Below are positions 1 to 6,901 of a DNA stretch of 8,977 nt, one piece after another. Made by a program: the position numbers and the translations under genes. Numbering within the stretch: the first letter of the stretch is position 1; every line of letters begins with the position of its first letter. Source of the DNA: Alphaproteobacteria bacterium TMED93 (GTDB taxonomy: Bacteria; Pseudomonadota; Alphaproteobacteria; TMED109); assembly GCA_002171495.2 (NCBI GenBank), contig NHEU02000028.1, positions 1-8,977 of the forward strand, given 5' to 3'. The notes beneath the pieces are model-generated. The model saw only the letters and a list, made by a program, of their open reading frames with translations. It did no database searches and had not been told where the DNA came from.

Positions 1-740
1 ATTGCATTTGACCCCCCCCCCGTACACGCGACTACGTAATCAGGCAATCCACCTTCTTTTAATTTAAATTGACGCCTCGACTCTTCTCCAATTACTTTTT
101 GAAAATCTCTTACCATCATAGGGTATGGATGAGGTCCTGCGGCAGTACCTATAATGTAAAAAGTATTATTTACATTACTTACCCAATCCCTAAGTGCTTC
201 ATTCATAGCATCTTTTAAAGTTGAAGATCCGGAATTTACTGGCACTATATCAGCTCCAAGTAATTTCATTTTTAATACATTGGGCTTCTGTCTTTTAATA
301 TCTTTAGCCCCCATATAGATTACACATTTTAGACCAAAAAGAGCACATACAGTTGCAGTTGCTAAACCATGCTGTCCGGCTCCTGTTTCAGCAATTATTC
401 TTTTTTTATTCATTCTTTTTGCTAATAAAATCTGCCCTAAACAATTATTTATTTTATGCGCACCAGTATGATTTAATTCATCTCTCTTGAAATAGATCTT
501 TGCTCCTCCTAAATAATTTGTTAGATTTTTAGCAAAATAAAGAGGACTAGGCCTTCCAATAAAGCTTTTAGATAAATGATTAAATTCTTTAATAAATTTT
601 TTATCTTTTTTGTAACGATTATATTTTTTTTCTAAATCTAAAATTAATGGCATCAAAGTTTCTGCCACAAACCTTCCACCGTAATTGCCAAACTTACCAA
701 GTTTATCTGGAAAATCTCTATATGAAAATTTTTTTAACAA
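1..740 (-). CDS. trpB: Tryptophan synthase beta chain, 3'-truncated by window edge
   Basis: The beta subunit condenses indole with L-serine to give L-tryptophan, using PLP, as a cytoplasmic alpha2beta2 complex with TrpA. About 246 residues of a family of roughly 400 are visible. The N-terminus carries the family's [15 protein letters not shown] block (residues 17-31). HTGAHK (91-96) contains the PLP lysine K96, E118 in AETGAGQHG matches the catalytic glutamate, and the sequence leaves the window inside the PLP-phosphate loop GGGSNA (241-246). The start is TTG at 740-738: there is no upstream ATG before the trpF stop, an AAGGAG lies 8 nt upstream, and the first internal Met (residue 30) would remove conserved sequence. 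It follows trpF by 12 nt and is probably co-transcribed. trpA would be expected beyond the left edge (inference). The three glycine codons are all GGG and lie in a 10-base G run, unusual for this AT-rich gene. Confidence 0.96.
   Translation of the reverse strand, partial: MLKKFSYRDFPDKLGKFGNYGGRFVAETLMPLILDLEKKYNRYKKDKKFIKEFNHLSKSFIGRPSPLYFAKNLTNYLGGAKIYFKRDELNHTGAHKINNCLGQILLAKRMNKKRIIAETGAGQHGLATATVCALFGLKCVIYMGAKDIKRQKPNVLKMKLLGADIVPVNSGSSTLKDAMNEALRDWVSNVNNTFYIIGTAAGPHPYPMMVRDFQKVIGEESRRQFKLKEGGLPDYVVACTGGGSNA
12..21. repeat. C10/G10 homopolymer inside trpB
   Basis: Ten consecutive C on the plus strand read as ten G on the coding strand. They supply the last base of a Thr codon and three GGG codons for the Gly-Gly-Gly of the TrpB phosphate loop. 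With exactly ten bases the frame continues into Ser-Asn-Ala, as the family requires; nine or eleven would shift it. Flanking bases 22-31 are also GC-rich compared with the rest of the window. Confidence 0.9.
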
Positions 741-748
741 GACTTTAT

Positions 749-754
749 CTCCTT
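749..754 (-). promoter_or_regulatory. Shine-Dalgarno site of trpB, overlapping the trpF stop
   Basis: On the minus strand the sequence reads TAAGGAG, in which TAA is the trpF stop and AAGGAG is a strong ribosome binding site. It lies 8 nt before the TTG at 740. This decides the trpB start and suggests that termination on trpF and initiation on trpB are coupled (inference). Confidence 0.75.
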
Positions 755-1382
755 AAAACAATTTAACAGAATTACAGAATTTCTCTATTAAATCTTCAGA
801 CTTTTCCCCTAATAATGTTTCTACTCCAGATGATACATCAACTCCTTTTGCTTTAGTTTTATTTAAAGCGCCTAAAACGTTTCTATGTGTTAAGCCACCT
901 GATATTATATACTTAATATTAATATCAATTTTACTTAAAATATTCCAATCAAAACTTTCACCAGTACCTCCATGTATTATAACATCTTTTTTATCAAAAA
1001 TTATCCAATCAACAATTTTTGAATATTTTTCTGCAATGTATACATCCCGTTTAGATTCTAGTCCTATTCCTTTGAATATTTTTACATTAAATTTTTTTTT
1101 TAAATACAAACAATACTCCAGTGTTTCATTTCCATGTAACTGTATATTTTCTATACCTATTTCAGTTAAGCTTTTTATAAAACTCTCTTCAGGGTTGACT
1201 GTTACAGCGATAGGAAAAATAGACTTATTAGACTTTTTAACTATCTTTTCTGCATCATGTAAATCTATAAATCTTGGTGAATTCTTATGAAAGACTAGCC
1301 CATACCATAAGACTCCGTTTTTTTCTGCAACTTTAACGTGCTCATATTTTTTAATCCCGCAAATTTTTATAAAAGGAGTCAT
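753..1382 (-). CDS. trpF: Phosphoribosylanthranilate isomerase
   Basis: Catalyses the Amadori rearrangement of N-(5-phosphoribosyl)anthranilate to CdRP, the third step from anthranilate to tryptophan. It is a monofunctional TIM barrel of 209 residues, normal for the family. Visible signatures are IKICGI (5-10) with the general-base cysteine C8, QLHG.E (81-86), the likely general acid D130 in IIFD, GGTGESFDW (138-146), SGGL (161-164), and VDVSSGVE (181-188), which forms the phosphate-binding loop. The ATG lies 4 nt after the pyrF stop with no obvious Shine-Dalgarno sequence, so translation is probably coupled to pyrF. TrpC, TrpD and TrpE are not in view; splitting trpFBA from trpEGDC is common in alphaproteobacteria. 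No leader peptide or attenuator precedes it, so trp-specific regulation by attenuation at this point is unlikely. Confidence 0.96.
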   Translation of the reverse strand: MTPFIKICGIKKYEHVKVAEKNGVLWYGLVFHKNSPRFIDLHDAEKIVKKSNKSIFPIAVTVNPEESFIKSLTEIGIENIQLHGNETLEYCLYLKKKFNVKIFKGIGLESKRDVYIAEKYSKIVDWIIFDKKDVIIHGGTGESFDWNILSKIDINIKYIISGGLTHRNVLGALNKTKAKGVDVSSGVETLLGEKSEDLIEKFCNSVKLF

Positions 1383-1386
1383 AGAA

Positions 1387-2091
1387 CTAATTGGATTGTA
1401 ATATATTTAGTATTTCTTGTTTTGGACTTCTGGAGTTCATCACAGGCCTTCCAATAACAATATAATCTGTTCCTTTACTAAAAGCCTCTTTTGCTGTTAA
1501 AACTCTAGCTTGATCATCTTTAGATTTTCCCTTAAATCTAATGCCAGGAGTAACTATTAAAAAGTTTCCTCCACATGCTTTACGAACATCCTCTATTTCA
1601 TGAGCAGAGCAGACCACTCCGTTTAATCCTGCTTTTTTACACAATAAAGCATAGTTAATAACATTTCTTTTTACATTACCCTCCCAACCTAACTGAACTA
1701 AAGACTTTAAATCCAAGGAAGTTAGTACTGTAACACCTAATAGTAAAGGTTTATCTTTAATTGATTTTTCCTTCACTACTTCCACAACTTCTTGCAACAT
1801 TTTTTCTCCTCCTGTAGCATGAAAGGTCATCATATATGGGTTTATCCTATCTATTAGAGGTATTATTCCTCTAGAAACAGTATTAGGAATATCATGCAAT
1901 TTTAAATCTAGAAATACTTTTACATTTTTTCTAATATTTTTTATTTTTTCTATGCCTTCATAACCAAAGGAATAAAAAAACTCCATTCCAACTTTAAAAA
2001 TAATATCAGAGTCTATTTCGGTAGCAATAGAAATAGCTTTTTCTAAATTGTTTGTATCCAATGCAACTATAATTTTATTGGGTTTAATCAT
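1387..2091 (-). CDS. pyrF: Orotidine-5'-phosphate decarboxylase
   Basis: Decarboxylates OMP to UMP, the last step of de novo pyrimidine synthesis, in the cytoplasm. The 234 residues fit the class I bacterial enzyme (about 230-240). IIVALD (7-12) starts the barrel with D12, and K33 lies in IIFKVG. The catalytic D-x-K-x-x-D is present as FLDLKLHDIPNT (60-71) with D62, K64 and D67. VTPGIR and the C-terminal IVIGRPV motif, which binds phosphate, are also clear. Its ATG overlaps the lapA stop by 4 nt (ATGA at 2091-2088), indicating translational coupling. trpF follows after 4 nt. A pyrimidine gene next to trpF is part of the conserved alphaproteobacterial neighbourhood rather than a pathway link. 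Confidence 0.97.
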   Translation of the reverse strand: MIKPNKIIVALDTNNLEKAISIATEIDSDIIFKVGMEFFYSFGYEGIEKIKNIRKNVKVFLDLKLHDIPNTVSRGIIPLIDRINPYMMTFHATGGEKMLQEVVEVVKEKSIKDKPLLLGVTVLTSLDLKSLVQLGWEGNVKRNVINYALLCKKAGLNGVVCSAHEIEDVRKACGGNFLIVTPGIRFKGKSKDDQARVLTAKEAFSKGTDYIVIGRPVMNSRSPKQEILNILQSN

Positions 2092-2288
2092 TTCTTTCTT
2101 TTTTTAAATTTAAAGTAAATGCTAGAAACTATAACACCAAAACTTAGACTTAAGTAAAAAAATAAATAAATTGGCAAAGTTAAGTCAGCTGTAAATGGAA
2201 AGAGGCTTAATTTAATAGTTTCTAAATTAGAAGCTCCAAATGATATCAATAATAAAGTAAATAAAAATAAAAATATTAACCTAAGCAA
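2088..2288 (-). CDS. lapA: LapA-like (DUF1049) small inner-membrane protein
   Basis: A 66-residue, very hydrophobic protein with two predicted membrane helices (about 3-19 and 38-58), a short polar linker and a basic C-terminus (FKFKKRKK). This is the layout of the lipopolysaccharide-assembly protein A family, which in E. coli works with LapB in control of LPS synthesis. Family assignment rests on this topology, on the internal pattern (N-x-x-x-x-LSLFPF... followed by LPI before helix 2), and on its position between ihfB and pyrF/trpF, where alphaproteobacteria usually carry such a gene. It is shorter than the E. coli protein (about 100 residues) because the C-terminal cytoplasmic part is nearly absent. 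The start is TTG: it is the only usable start codon between the in-frame ihfB stop 9 nt upstream and the first helix. The Shine-Dalgarno sequence is weak, so coupling to ihfB is likely. The specific role here is uncertain. Confidence 0.72.
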   Translation of the reverse strand: MLRLIFLFLFTLLLISFGASNLETIKLSLFPFTADLTLPIYLFFYLSLSFGVIVSSIYFKFKKRKK

Positions 2289-2297
2289 GCTATTAAA

Positions 2298-2573
2298 TTA
2301 CCTATTCAATTTTTCATAAAACTTTTTTGCCATTTTAAAAGTTGGTATGGTGGTTTTAGAAATCCTTATAGACTCTCCAGTCTTAGGGTTTCTAGCTACT
2401 CTTGCCGACCTAAGTGAAGGATTAAAAATACCAAAACCCCTGAACTCTGCTCTGTTTCCTTTAGCCAACGCAGCTGTTATTTCATTAATAATTATATCTA
2501 ATAATCTTTCCGCATCCTTGACTGTAATATTATTTTTTTCAGAAAATTTAATTATCAAGTCAGATTTTTTCAA
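2298..2573 (-). CDS. ihfB: Integration host factor subunit beta (HU/IHF family)
   Basis: A small nucleoid protein that, as a heterodimer with IHF alpha, binds and sharply bends DNA in recombination, replication and transcription. The 91 residues match the family length. An N-terminal helical dimerisation region (1-40) precedes the FRGFGIF turn (44-50) and the beta arm. The arm carries RNPKTGE (61-67), whose proline P63 is the residue that intercalates into the minor groove. The sequence could also be read as an HU protein; IHF beta is preferred because the gene directly follows rpsA, the standard place for ihfB in proteobacteria. The start is TTG at 2573, with AAGGAG 5 nt upstream, and no ATG is available. 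It lies 9 nt after the rpsA stop. Confidence 0.88.
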   Translation of the reverse strand: MKKSDLIIKFSEKNNITVKDAERLLDIIINEITAALAKGNRAEFRGFGIFNPSLRSARVARNPKTGESIRISKTTIPTFKMAKKFYEKLNR

Positions 2574-2578
2574 TGCAA

Positions 2579-2584
2579 CTCCTT
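2579..2584 (-). promoter_or_regulatory. Shine-Dalgarno site of ihfB, overlapping the rpsA stop
   Basis: The minus strand reads TAAGGAG, in which TAA ends rpsA and AAGGAG lies 5 nt before the TTG of ihfB. This fixes the start and has the same architecture as the trpF/trpB junction. Confidence 0.75.
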
Positions 2585-4355
2585 ATTTTTCATCTTTATT
2601 TTTTTCTTTTTCTTCTTTTTTTTCTTTCTTTTTATCATCTTTATCAGTAGATTTCGCTTCTAATGCTGCCCCCAAAATATCTCCTAAGGAAGCACCAGAG
2701 TCTGCTGAACCATAGTCCTTCATTGCTTGTTTTTCGTCTTCTAATTCCATCGCCTTGATTGATAATAAAAGTTTTCTAGAATTCTTATCAACGGAGGTAA
2801 TCATTGCATCAACTTTTTCTCCTTTAGCAAATCTAGAAGACTTTTGTTCATCTTTATCTCTAGATAAAGCCGTTCTCTTAATAAACCCTGATAGATTTCC
2901 ATCAACTAAAACTTCCAGACCTGTATCCAGAACATTTTCTATAACACAAGTTAGCACTTTACCAGTTTTGATGTCATCCTTAACTTTTTCAGAAAAAGGA
3001 TCTTTTTCTAATTGCTTAACTCCTAAGGCTATTCTTTCCTTCTCTACATCAATTTCTAGAACTTTATACTTTACAGAGTCTCCCTTTTTATATTTTTTTA
3101 CTGCCTCTTCTGGTTTTTGTTCCCAGGAAAGATCATTAATATGAATTAATCCATCCACGTCATCTGTCAACTTTATAAATAGACCAAATTCAGTTATGTT
3201 TGCTATTTCTCCTTCATGCTCGCTGCCTGTGGAAAATTTTTTGCTAATGTCATCCCAAGGATTTTGAGTGGTTTGTTTCATACCCAAACTCAACCTTCTC
3301 TTTTCTTCATCAAAATCTAGGATTACAACCTGAACTTCCTTTCCAGCAGTTACTAATTTGAAAGGATTTGTTTGTTTTTTATTCCAACTCATTTCAGAAA
3401 CATGAACAAGCCCCTCTATCCCTTTATCAATTTCAACAAATGCTCCATAATCAGCGATATTTGTGATCACACCATCGTATGTGTTACCTGCTTTAAATTT
3501 TTCACTGGCTCCTTTCCAAGGATCATCATGCAGTTGTTTTATTCCAAGGCTAAGTCTTTGAGTTTCGTTATTGTACTTTATAAGTTTGACCGTAATTTTT
3601 TTACCTATTTTAAGCACTTCTGATGGGTGACTTATTCTTTTCCAAGAAATATCTGTTACATGCAATAGTCCATCAATATCTCCCAAATCTACAAATGCAC
3701 CATAGTCTGTAATATTTTTTACTATACCATCCATTACCTGTCCTTCAGTAATATTAGATACTAATTCCTTTTTAGCTTCAGCTCTACCTTCTTCTAAAAC
3801 TGATCTTCTGGAAACAACTATATTGCCTCTTTTTCTATCCATTTTTAATATATGAAAGATTTGGTTAGTTCCCAACAAATATGAATTATCTTTGATAACC
3901 TTAACATCTACCTGACTTCCAGGAAGAAATGCAATAACATCGCTAAGGTCGACTGAAAAGCCACCTTTTACCCTTGATACTATATAACCTTTTACTTTTT
4001 CTTTGTTATTTAAAGCCTTTTCCATTAATGTCCAAGCGGCTTCACGCTTAGCTCTTTCCCTAGAAAGAACAGCATCTCCGAATTTATTTTCAGCTTGTTC
4101 AAAAAAAACTTCAATGGTGTCTCCTACACTAGGCTTTTTATCTGGAGGAGTAAATTCCTTAAGAGGCACTCTACCTTCGGACTTAAAACCTATATCTACT
4201 ATTACCGCTTCTTTCTCTATTGCTACTACTCTTCCATTAACCAAACTTCCTACCTTTTTGATTTCTTTGGAGAAAGACTCCTCTAATAAATCTGCAAAAT
4301 TTTCAGCTTTCTTATTCTTATTTTTTGTATCACTGGCAGATAAGTTGTTTTCCAT
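2583..4355 (-). CDS. rpsA: 30S ribosomal protein S1
   Basis: The largest small-subunit protein; it binds the 5' region of mRNAs and helps load them on the 30S subunit. At 590 residues it is slightly longer than usual for alphaproteobacteria. Six S1 (OB-fold) domains can be placed at about 36-101, 120-184, 205-273, 290-360, 377-447 and 464-534. Domains 3 to 5 carry the clear GxVxNITDYGAFVDL...GLLHVTDISW type pattern; domains 1, 2 and 6 are more diverged, as expected for the ribosome-binding and terminal domains. The C-terminus (about 565-590) is a low-complexity Lys/Glu/Asp tail. The ATG at 4355 has an AAGGAA 7 nt upstream. It lies 18 nt after cmk and 9 nt before ihfB, the conserved cmk-rpsA-ihfB order. 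I see no dedicated promoter in the 18-nt gap. Confidence 0.98.
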   Translation of the reverse strand: MENNLSASDTKNKNKKAENFADLLEESFSKEIKKVGSLVNGRVVAIEKEAVIVDIGFKSEGRVPLKEFTPPDKKPSVGDTIEVFFEQAENKFGDAVLSRERAKREAAWTLMEKALNNKEKVKGYIVSRVKGGFSVDLSDVIAFLPGSQVDVKVIKDNSYLLGTNQIFHILKMDRKRGNIVVSRRSVLEEGRAEAKKELVSNITEGQVMDGIVKNITDYGAFVDLGDIDGLLHVTDISWKRISHPSEVLKIGKKITVKLIKYNNETQRLSLGIKQLHDDPWKGASEKFKAGNTYDGVITNIADYGAFVEIDKGIEGLVHVSEMSWNKKQTNPFKLVTAGKEVQVVILDFDEEKRRLSLGMKQTTQNPWDDISKKFSTGSEHEGEIANITEFGLFIKLTDDVDGLIHINDLSWEQKPEEAVKKYKKGDSVKYKVLEIDVEKERIALGVKQLEKDPFSEKVKDDIKTGKVLTCVIENVLDTGLEVLVDGNLSGFIKRTALSRDKDEQKSSRFAKGEKVDAMITSVDKNSRKLLLSIKAMELEDEKQAMKDYGSADSGASLGDILGAALEAKSTDKDDKKKEKKEEKEKNKDEK

Positions 4356-4373
4356 AAATTGTTTCCTTAATTT

Positions 4374-5042
4374 TTATATAAAATTAGGTAGTTTACTAAA
4401 AATAATTTTTTTTACAATCATTATCGTTTCTTCTATATCAGTTGATGAACAATCAATTTCAATAGCATCTTCAGCTTTTACTAAAGGTGAGTTTTTTCTT
4501 GATATATCATTATCATCTCTAGCTTTTAGTTCCATATATACTTTTTCATACATTGTTTTTTTATCTTGCTTAAATAATTGTTGGTGTCTTCTTTTTGCTC
4601 TTATTTCTAGTTTGGCATTCAAAAAAAATTTTACATCTGCATTAGGAGCTATTACGGTGCCACAATCTCTTCCCTCAAGTATAATACCTTTGAATTTATT
4701 AGGGTAGTGCTTCAGCATTTCTAGTTGCTTAGCAAGCACAAATGATCTGACCTCTTTTAATTTAGCCAAAGTAGATGCTATTTCTGCCACTTCTTCATTA
4801 TATAATTCTTGTTTATTAGCTTTATCTATGAAAAAAGATTCTTGCGTTATGCTATTTAAAAAAATTTTTATATTATTTTTTTTTTTATTAACTAAAAAAA
4901 GCTTTCCAATTGCTCTGTAAAAAATTCCTGTTTCGAGATAAAATAAATTAAGGTCATTAGCTATACTTTTAGTAACAGTGCCTTTTCCAGATGCTGCGGG
5001 ACCATCTATTGTAATTATAGGTCTAATTTTTTTGTTTGCCAT
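4374..5042 (-). CDS. cmk: Cytidylate kinase
   Basis: Phosphorylates CMP and dCMP to the diphosphates with ATP, recycling nucleotides from RNA turnover. The 222 residues fit the bacterial Cmk family. The P-loop is GPAASGKGT (14-22), followed by ETGIFYR (37-43), the position of the usual D-T/S-G-x-x-Y-R nucleotide-binding element. EGRDCGTV (123-130), RAKRR (148-152, lid region) and RDDNDISRKNSPL (175-187), including the CMP-contacting R/D pair and R182, are all present. Glutamate replaces the common aspartate at residue 37, a conservative change. The gene starts inside the 3' end of aroA (20-nt overlap, different frame) without a convincing Shine-Dalgarno site, so its translation probably depends on that of aroA. 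rpsA follows 18 nt later. Confidence 0.97.
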   Translation of the reverse strand: MANKKIRPIITIDGPAASGKGTVTKSIANDLNLFYLETGIFYRAIGKLFLVNKKKNNIKIFLNSITQESFFIDKANKQELYNEEVAEIASTLAKLKEVRSFVLAKQLEMLKHYPNKFKGIILEGRDCGTVIAPNADVKFFLNAKLEIRAKRRHQQLFKQDKKTMYEKVYMELKARDDNDISRKNSPLVKAEDAIEIDCSSTDIEETIMIVKKIIFSKLPNFI

Positions 5043-6396
5043 AAATTGCAGAATCTGCCCCTAACTCATTTAAGTTCTTAAAGAAATCTGGAAAACTAGT
5101 AATAATACTTTTATTTCCTCTTACAAATATTGGTTCTTCTGTAATTAAACTTAAAATATTAAAAGACATAGAAATCCTGTGATCATTTTTTGCATCGATA
5201 ATACATCCACCTTTAATTTTTTTCTTTCCTTTAATAATTATATTATCTTCGAAACTTCTTACATCTGCACCACTTTTATGTAAACCTTCTACAATTGCAC
5301 TAAACCTATCACTTTCCTTATATCTAAGTTCTCCTAAACCTTTCATTATCATTGTCCCTTCTGCAGAAGAAGCAGCTATAGATAGTATTGGATATTCATC
5401 TATCAATGCAGAAGAATTTTTACTTTCTATTGTTATATTTTTTAACATTGAAGATTTTACGATAATTTTGCATGTATTTTTTCCCTCTCTGATAATATTT
5501 ATAAAGGCCCCCATTTTTTTTAAAATATTAAAAATATCTAGCCTAAATTTATCGTAAAGAACATTCTCTATTATTATAGAACTTTTTTTTGTAATTAATG
5601 CTGCTACCGATAAAAAAGCCGCAGATGATGGGTCACCTGGAACTTTAATATTTTTAGGTTTGACCAAAGAAGTACCATTGACTGATATAATATTTTTATA
5701 TTTATTAACTTTTTTATTTTTTAATATTACACCTCTTTCTGAAAGCATTTTTTCGGTGTAATTTCTACTTTTTTTATATTCCGTTATAAAAGAAGTTCCT
5801 TTAGCAGATAAAGCAGCCAACAATATTGCGGACTTTATTTGTGCAGACGGTATTTCAAGCTTATAGTTTATTGGCAAGGTAAATCCTTTTGCTCTTGCTC
5901 CTAATACAGTGATAGGTAGTTTTTTATTATCACTACAAACTATTCTTGCTCCCATTTCCTCAATCGGCATAATAATTCTATCCATTGGTCTTTCAGTCAA
6001 TGAACTATCTCCATAAAAAGTAACTAAAGCATTTGACCCTGCAACGAGCCCTAGCAGCAGTCTCGTTCCTGTTCCACTATTACCCATATAAATAGGGGAT
6101 TTTGGAGATTTTAAGTTTCCTAGACCAACTCCTTTTACTTCTATATAGCCTTTACTTACTTTTAAAGTAGCGCCTAATTGAATTATAGCTTTCATAGTAT
6201 GATAAACATCTTCGCTATCTAAAATATCCTCAATAATAGTCGTACCAGAACTAATTAAAGAGACAATCAAGGCTCTTTGAGAAATTGACTTATCTCCTGG
6301 AACTTTAATAGATCCAGACAAATTATTACTTCTAGTAAGGTAGTACTTATTTAAATTTTTTAGGTTATTATCAGATTTAAGTTTTTTTATAAACAT
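5023..6396 (-). CDS. aroA: 3-phosphoshikimate 1-carboxyvinyltransferase (EPSP synthase, class II type)
   Basis: Joins PEP to shikimate-3-phosphate in the sixth shikimate step, leading to chorismate and so to tryptophan, made in part by genes downstream. The 457 residues are normal for the alphaproteobacterial form. Active-site blocks are all present: KVPGDKSISQR (31-41), GNSGTGTR (105-112), LTERPMDR (133-140), PSAQIKSA (183-190), GDPSSAAF (254-261), IDEYP (332-336), KESDR (360-364) and DHRISMS (405-411). GDPSSAAF and TSFPDFF (433-439, instead of KTFPDYF) mark it as class II, the group of the Agrobacterium CP4 enzyme. At the position where CP4 has Ala100, this protein has Gly108. The ATG lacks a Shine-Dalgarno sequence; the 27 residues before LSGSIKVPG are compatible with family N-termini, but a slightly later start (TTG at the LSG motif) cannot be excluded. 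It is the first gene of the leftward operon. Confidence 0.96.
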   Translation of the reverse strand: MFIKKLKSDNNLKNLNKYYLTRSNNLSGSIKVPGDKSISQRALIVSLISSGTTIIEDILDSEDVYHTMKAIIQLGATLKVSKGYIEVKGVGLGNLKSPKSPIYMGNSGTGTRLLLGLVAGSNALVTFYGDSSLTERPMDRIIMPIEEMGARIVCSDNKKLPITVLGARAKGFTLPINYKLEIPSAQIKSAILLAALSAKGTSFITEYKKSRNYTEKMLSERGVILKNKKVNKYKNIISVNGTSLVKPKNIKVPGDPSSAAFLSVAALITKKSSIIIENVLYDKFRLDIFNILKKMGAFINIIREGKNTCKIIVKSSMLKNITIESKNSSALIDEYPILSIAASSAEGTMIMKGLGELRYKESDRFSAIVEGLHKSGADVRSFEDNIIIKGKKKIKGGCIIDAKNDHRISMSFNILSLITEEPIFVRGNKSIITSFPDFFKNLNELGADSAIYGKQKN

Positions 6397-6486
6397 AATT
6401 TAGGAGTAAATAGTTATTGAAATATAATTATTTTAAAAATATTTTAATAATAATATAAAATAACATCCTTATTTGGGAGAAACAAT
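6397..6486. promoter_or_regulatory. Divergent promoter region between aroA and the FYDLN gene
   Basis: This 90-bp, almost purely A/T gap separates two divergent genes, so it should hold both promoters. For the rightward gene, TATAAA at 6454-6459 is a plausible -10, giving a start near 6466 and a leader of about 20 nt, with the ribosome site GGGAGA at 6475-6480. For the leftward operon, TATATT on the minus strand at 6426-6421 is a possible -10. No good -35 element is visible for either, and such AT-rich sequence yields -10 matches by chance. That the region is regulatory is well supported by gene layout; the exact boxes are weak. Confidence 0.5.
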
Positions 6487-6765
6487 ATGAATAATAGTAT
6501 TAAAGGAGAAAAGCATCATTGTTCTAATTGTGGTGCAAAGTTTTTTGACTTAAACAAAAGGCCTATCATTTGTCCAAAATGTAATACTGAAGTTTTGGAT
6601 AAATTAAATATTAATTCTAAACCCGTTATTTCTGATCCTAAGACTAATGAACCTATTGTTGATAATTCAGCAACTGGAAACCTAGAAGTAATAGAAGAGG
6701 ATATTGATAATGACGAGTTGGAAGAAGACGATGATGATACTAGTACTATAGTAAATATTGATTAA
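6487..6765 (+). CDS. FYDLN-acid family zinc-ribbon protein (TIGR02300)
   Basis: A 92-residue protein typical of alphaproteobacteria, of unknown function. The N-terminus carries a zinc ribbon with two CxxC pairs (C12/C15 and C29/C32). FFDLN (19-23), the motif that names the family (usually FYDLN), lies between them and is followed by RPIICPKC. The second half is a disordered, strongly acidic tail rich in Glu/Asp (about 69-86), also diagnostic. The ATG has a clear GGGAG site 7 nt upstream. It is divergent from aroA and lies 12 nt before tRNA-Ala; both are its usual neighbours in this class. The acidic tail plus metal site could suit a nucleic-acid or protein-binding adaptor, but that is speculation. 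Confidence 0.9.
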   Translation: MNNSIKGEKHHCSNCGAKFFDLNKRPIICPKCNTEVLDKLNINSKPVISDPKTNEPIVDNSATGNLEVIEEDIDNDELEEDDDDTSTIVNID

Positions 6766-6777
6766 TAATTACCTTTT

Positions 6778-6853
6778 GGGGCCGTAGCTCAGTTGGGAGA
6801 GCGCGTGAATGGCATTCACGAGGTCAGGGGTTCGATCCCCCTCGGCTCCACCA
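6778..6853 (+). tRNA. tRNA-Ala (anticodon GGC)
   Basis: A 76-nt cloverleaf folds completely. The acceptor stem pairs 6778-6784 with 6843-6849 (one G-U pair). The D stem is GCTC/GAGC (6787-6790 with 6799-6802). The anticodon stem CGTGA/TCACG (6804-6808 with 6816-6820) holds the 7-base loop with anticodon GGC at 6811-6813. The T stem AGGGG/CCCCT (6826-6830 with 6838-6842) encloses TTCGATC. The discriminator is A6850 and CCA is encoded (6851-6853). It reads GCC and GCU alanine codons. It follows the FYDLN-acid gene by 12 nt and may be co-transcribed and processed from that message. Confidence 0.98.
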
Positions 6854-6879
6854 TCAAAATAACATTTTAAATATTTTGA
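6854..6879 (+). repeat. 8-bp inverted repeat directly after tRNA-Ala
   Basis: TCAAAATA (6854-6861) and TATTTTGA (6872-6879) are perfect reverse complements separated by 10 bases. They could form a weak hairpin just after the encoded CCA. It holds only one G-C pair at its base end and no T-run follows, so it is not a convincing intrinsic terminator. It might affect tRNA 3' processing or be chance in AT-rich DNA. Confidence 0.35.
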
Positions 6880-6901
6880 AACTATGTTTAACTAATTTTA
6901 A

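Noticed and set aside
1..40. Apparent frameshift in trpB at the C run.
   Set aside because: Reading from the TTG at 740, ten C bases keep the frame and give [10 protein letters not shown], exactly the expected family sequence, so the gene is intact as far as seen.
1383..1450. Tryptophan attenuator or leader peptide ahead of trpF.
   Set aside because: Only 4 nt separate pyrF and trpF, and no Trp-rich short frame or alternative hairpins are present.
2347..2715. A plus-strand open frame opposite ihfB and the 3' end of rpsA.
   Set aside because: It is the mirror of real minus-strand genes; the runs of Ser and Phe come from the complement of the Lys/Glu tail of S1.
4003..4707. A long plus-strand open frame (234 codons) across the rpsA/cmk junction.
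   Set aside because: It is antisense to two well-supported genes, has no ribosome site or recognisable family, and its Ser/Leu/Phe-rich product is what reverse reading of AT-rich lysine-rich genes gives.
6778..6853. tRNA-Ala as an integration site for a genomic island.
   Set aside because: No integrase gene and no direct repeat of the tRNA 3' end is visible in the 2 kb to the right; the neighbouring gene has composition like the rest of the window.
6854..6900. Intrinsic terminator after tRNA-Ala.
   Set aside because: The 8-bp stem contains a single G-C pair and is followed by mixed sequence with no T run, so it is recorded only as a weak inverted repeat.
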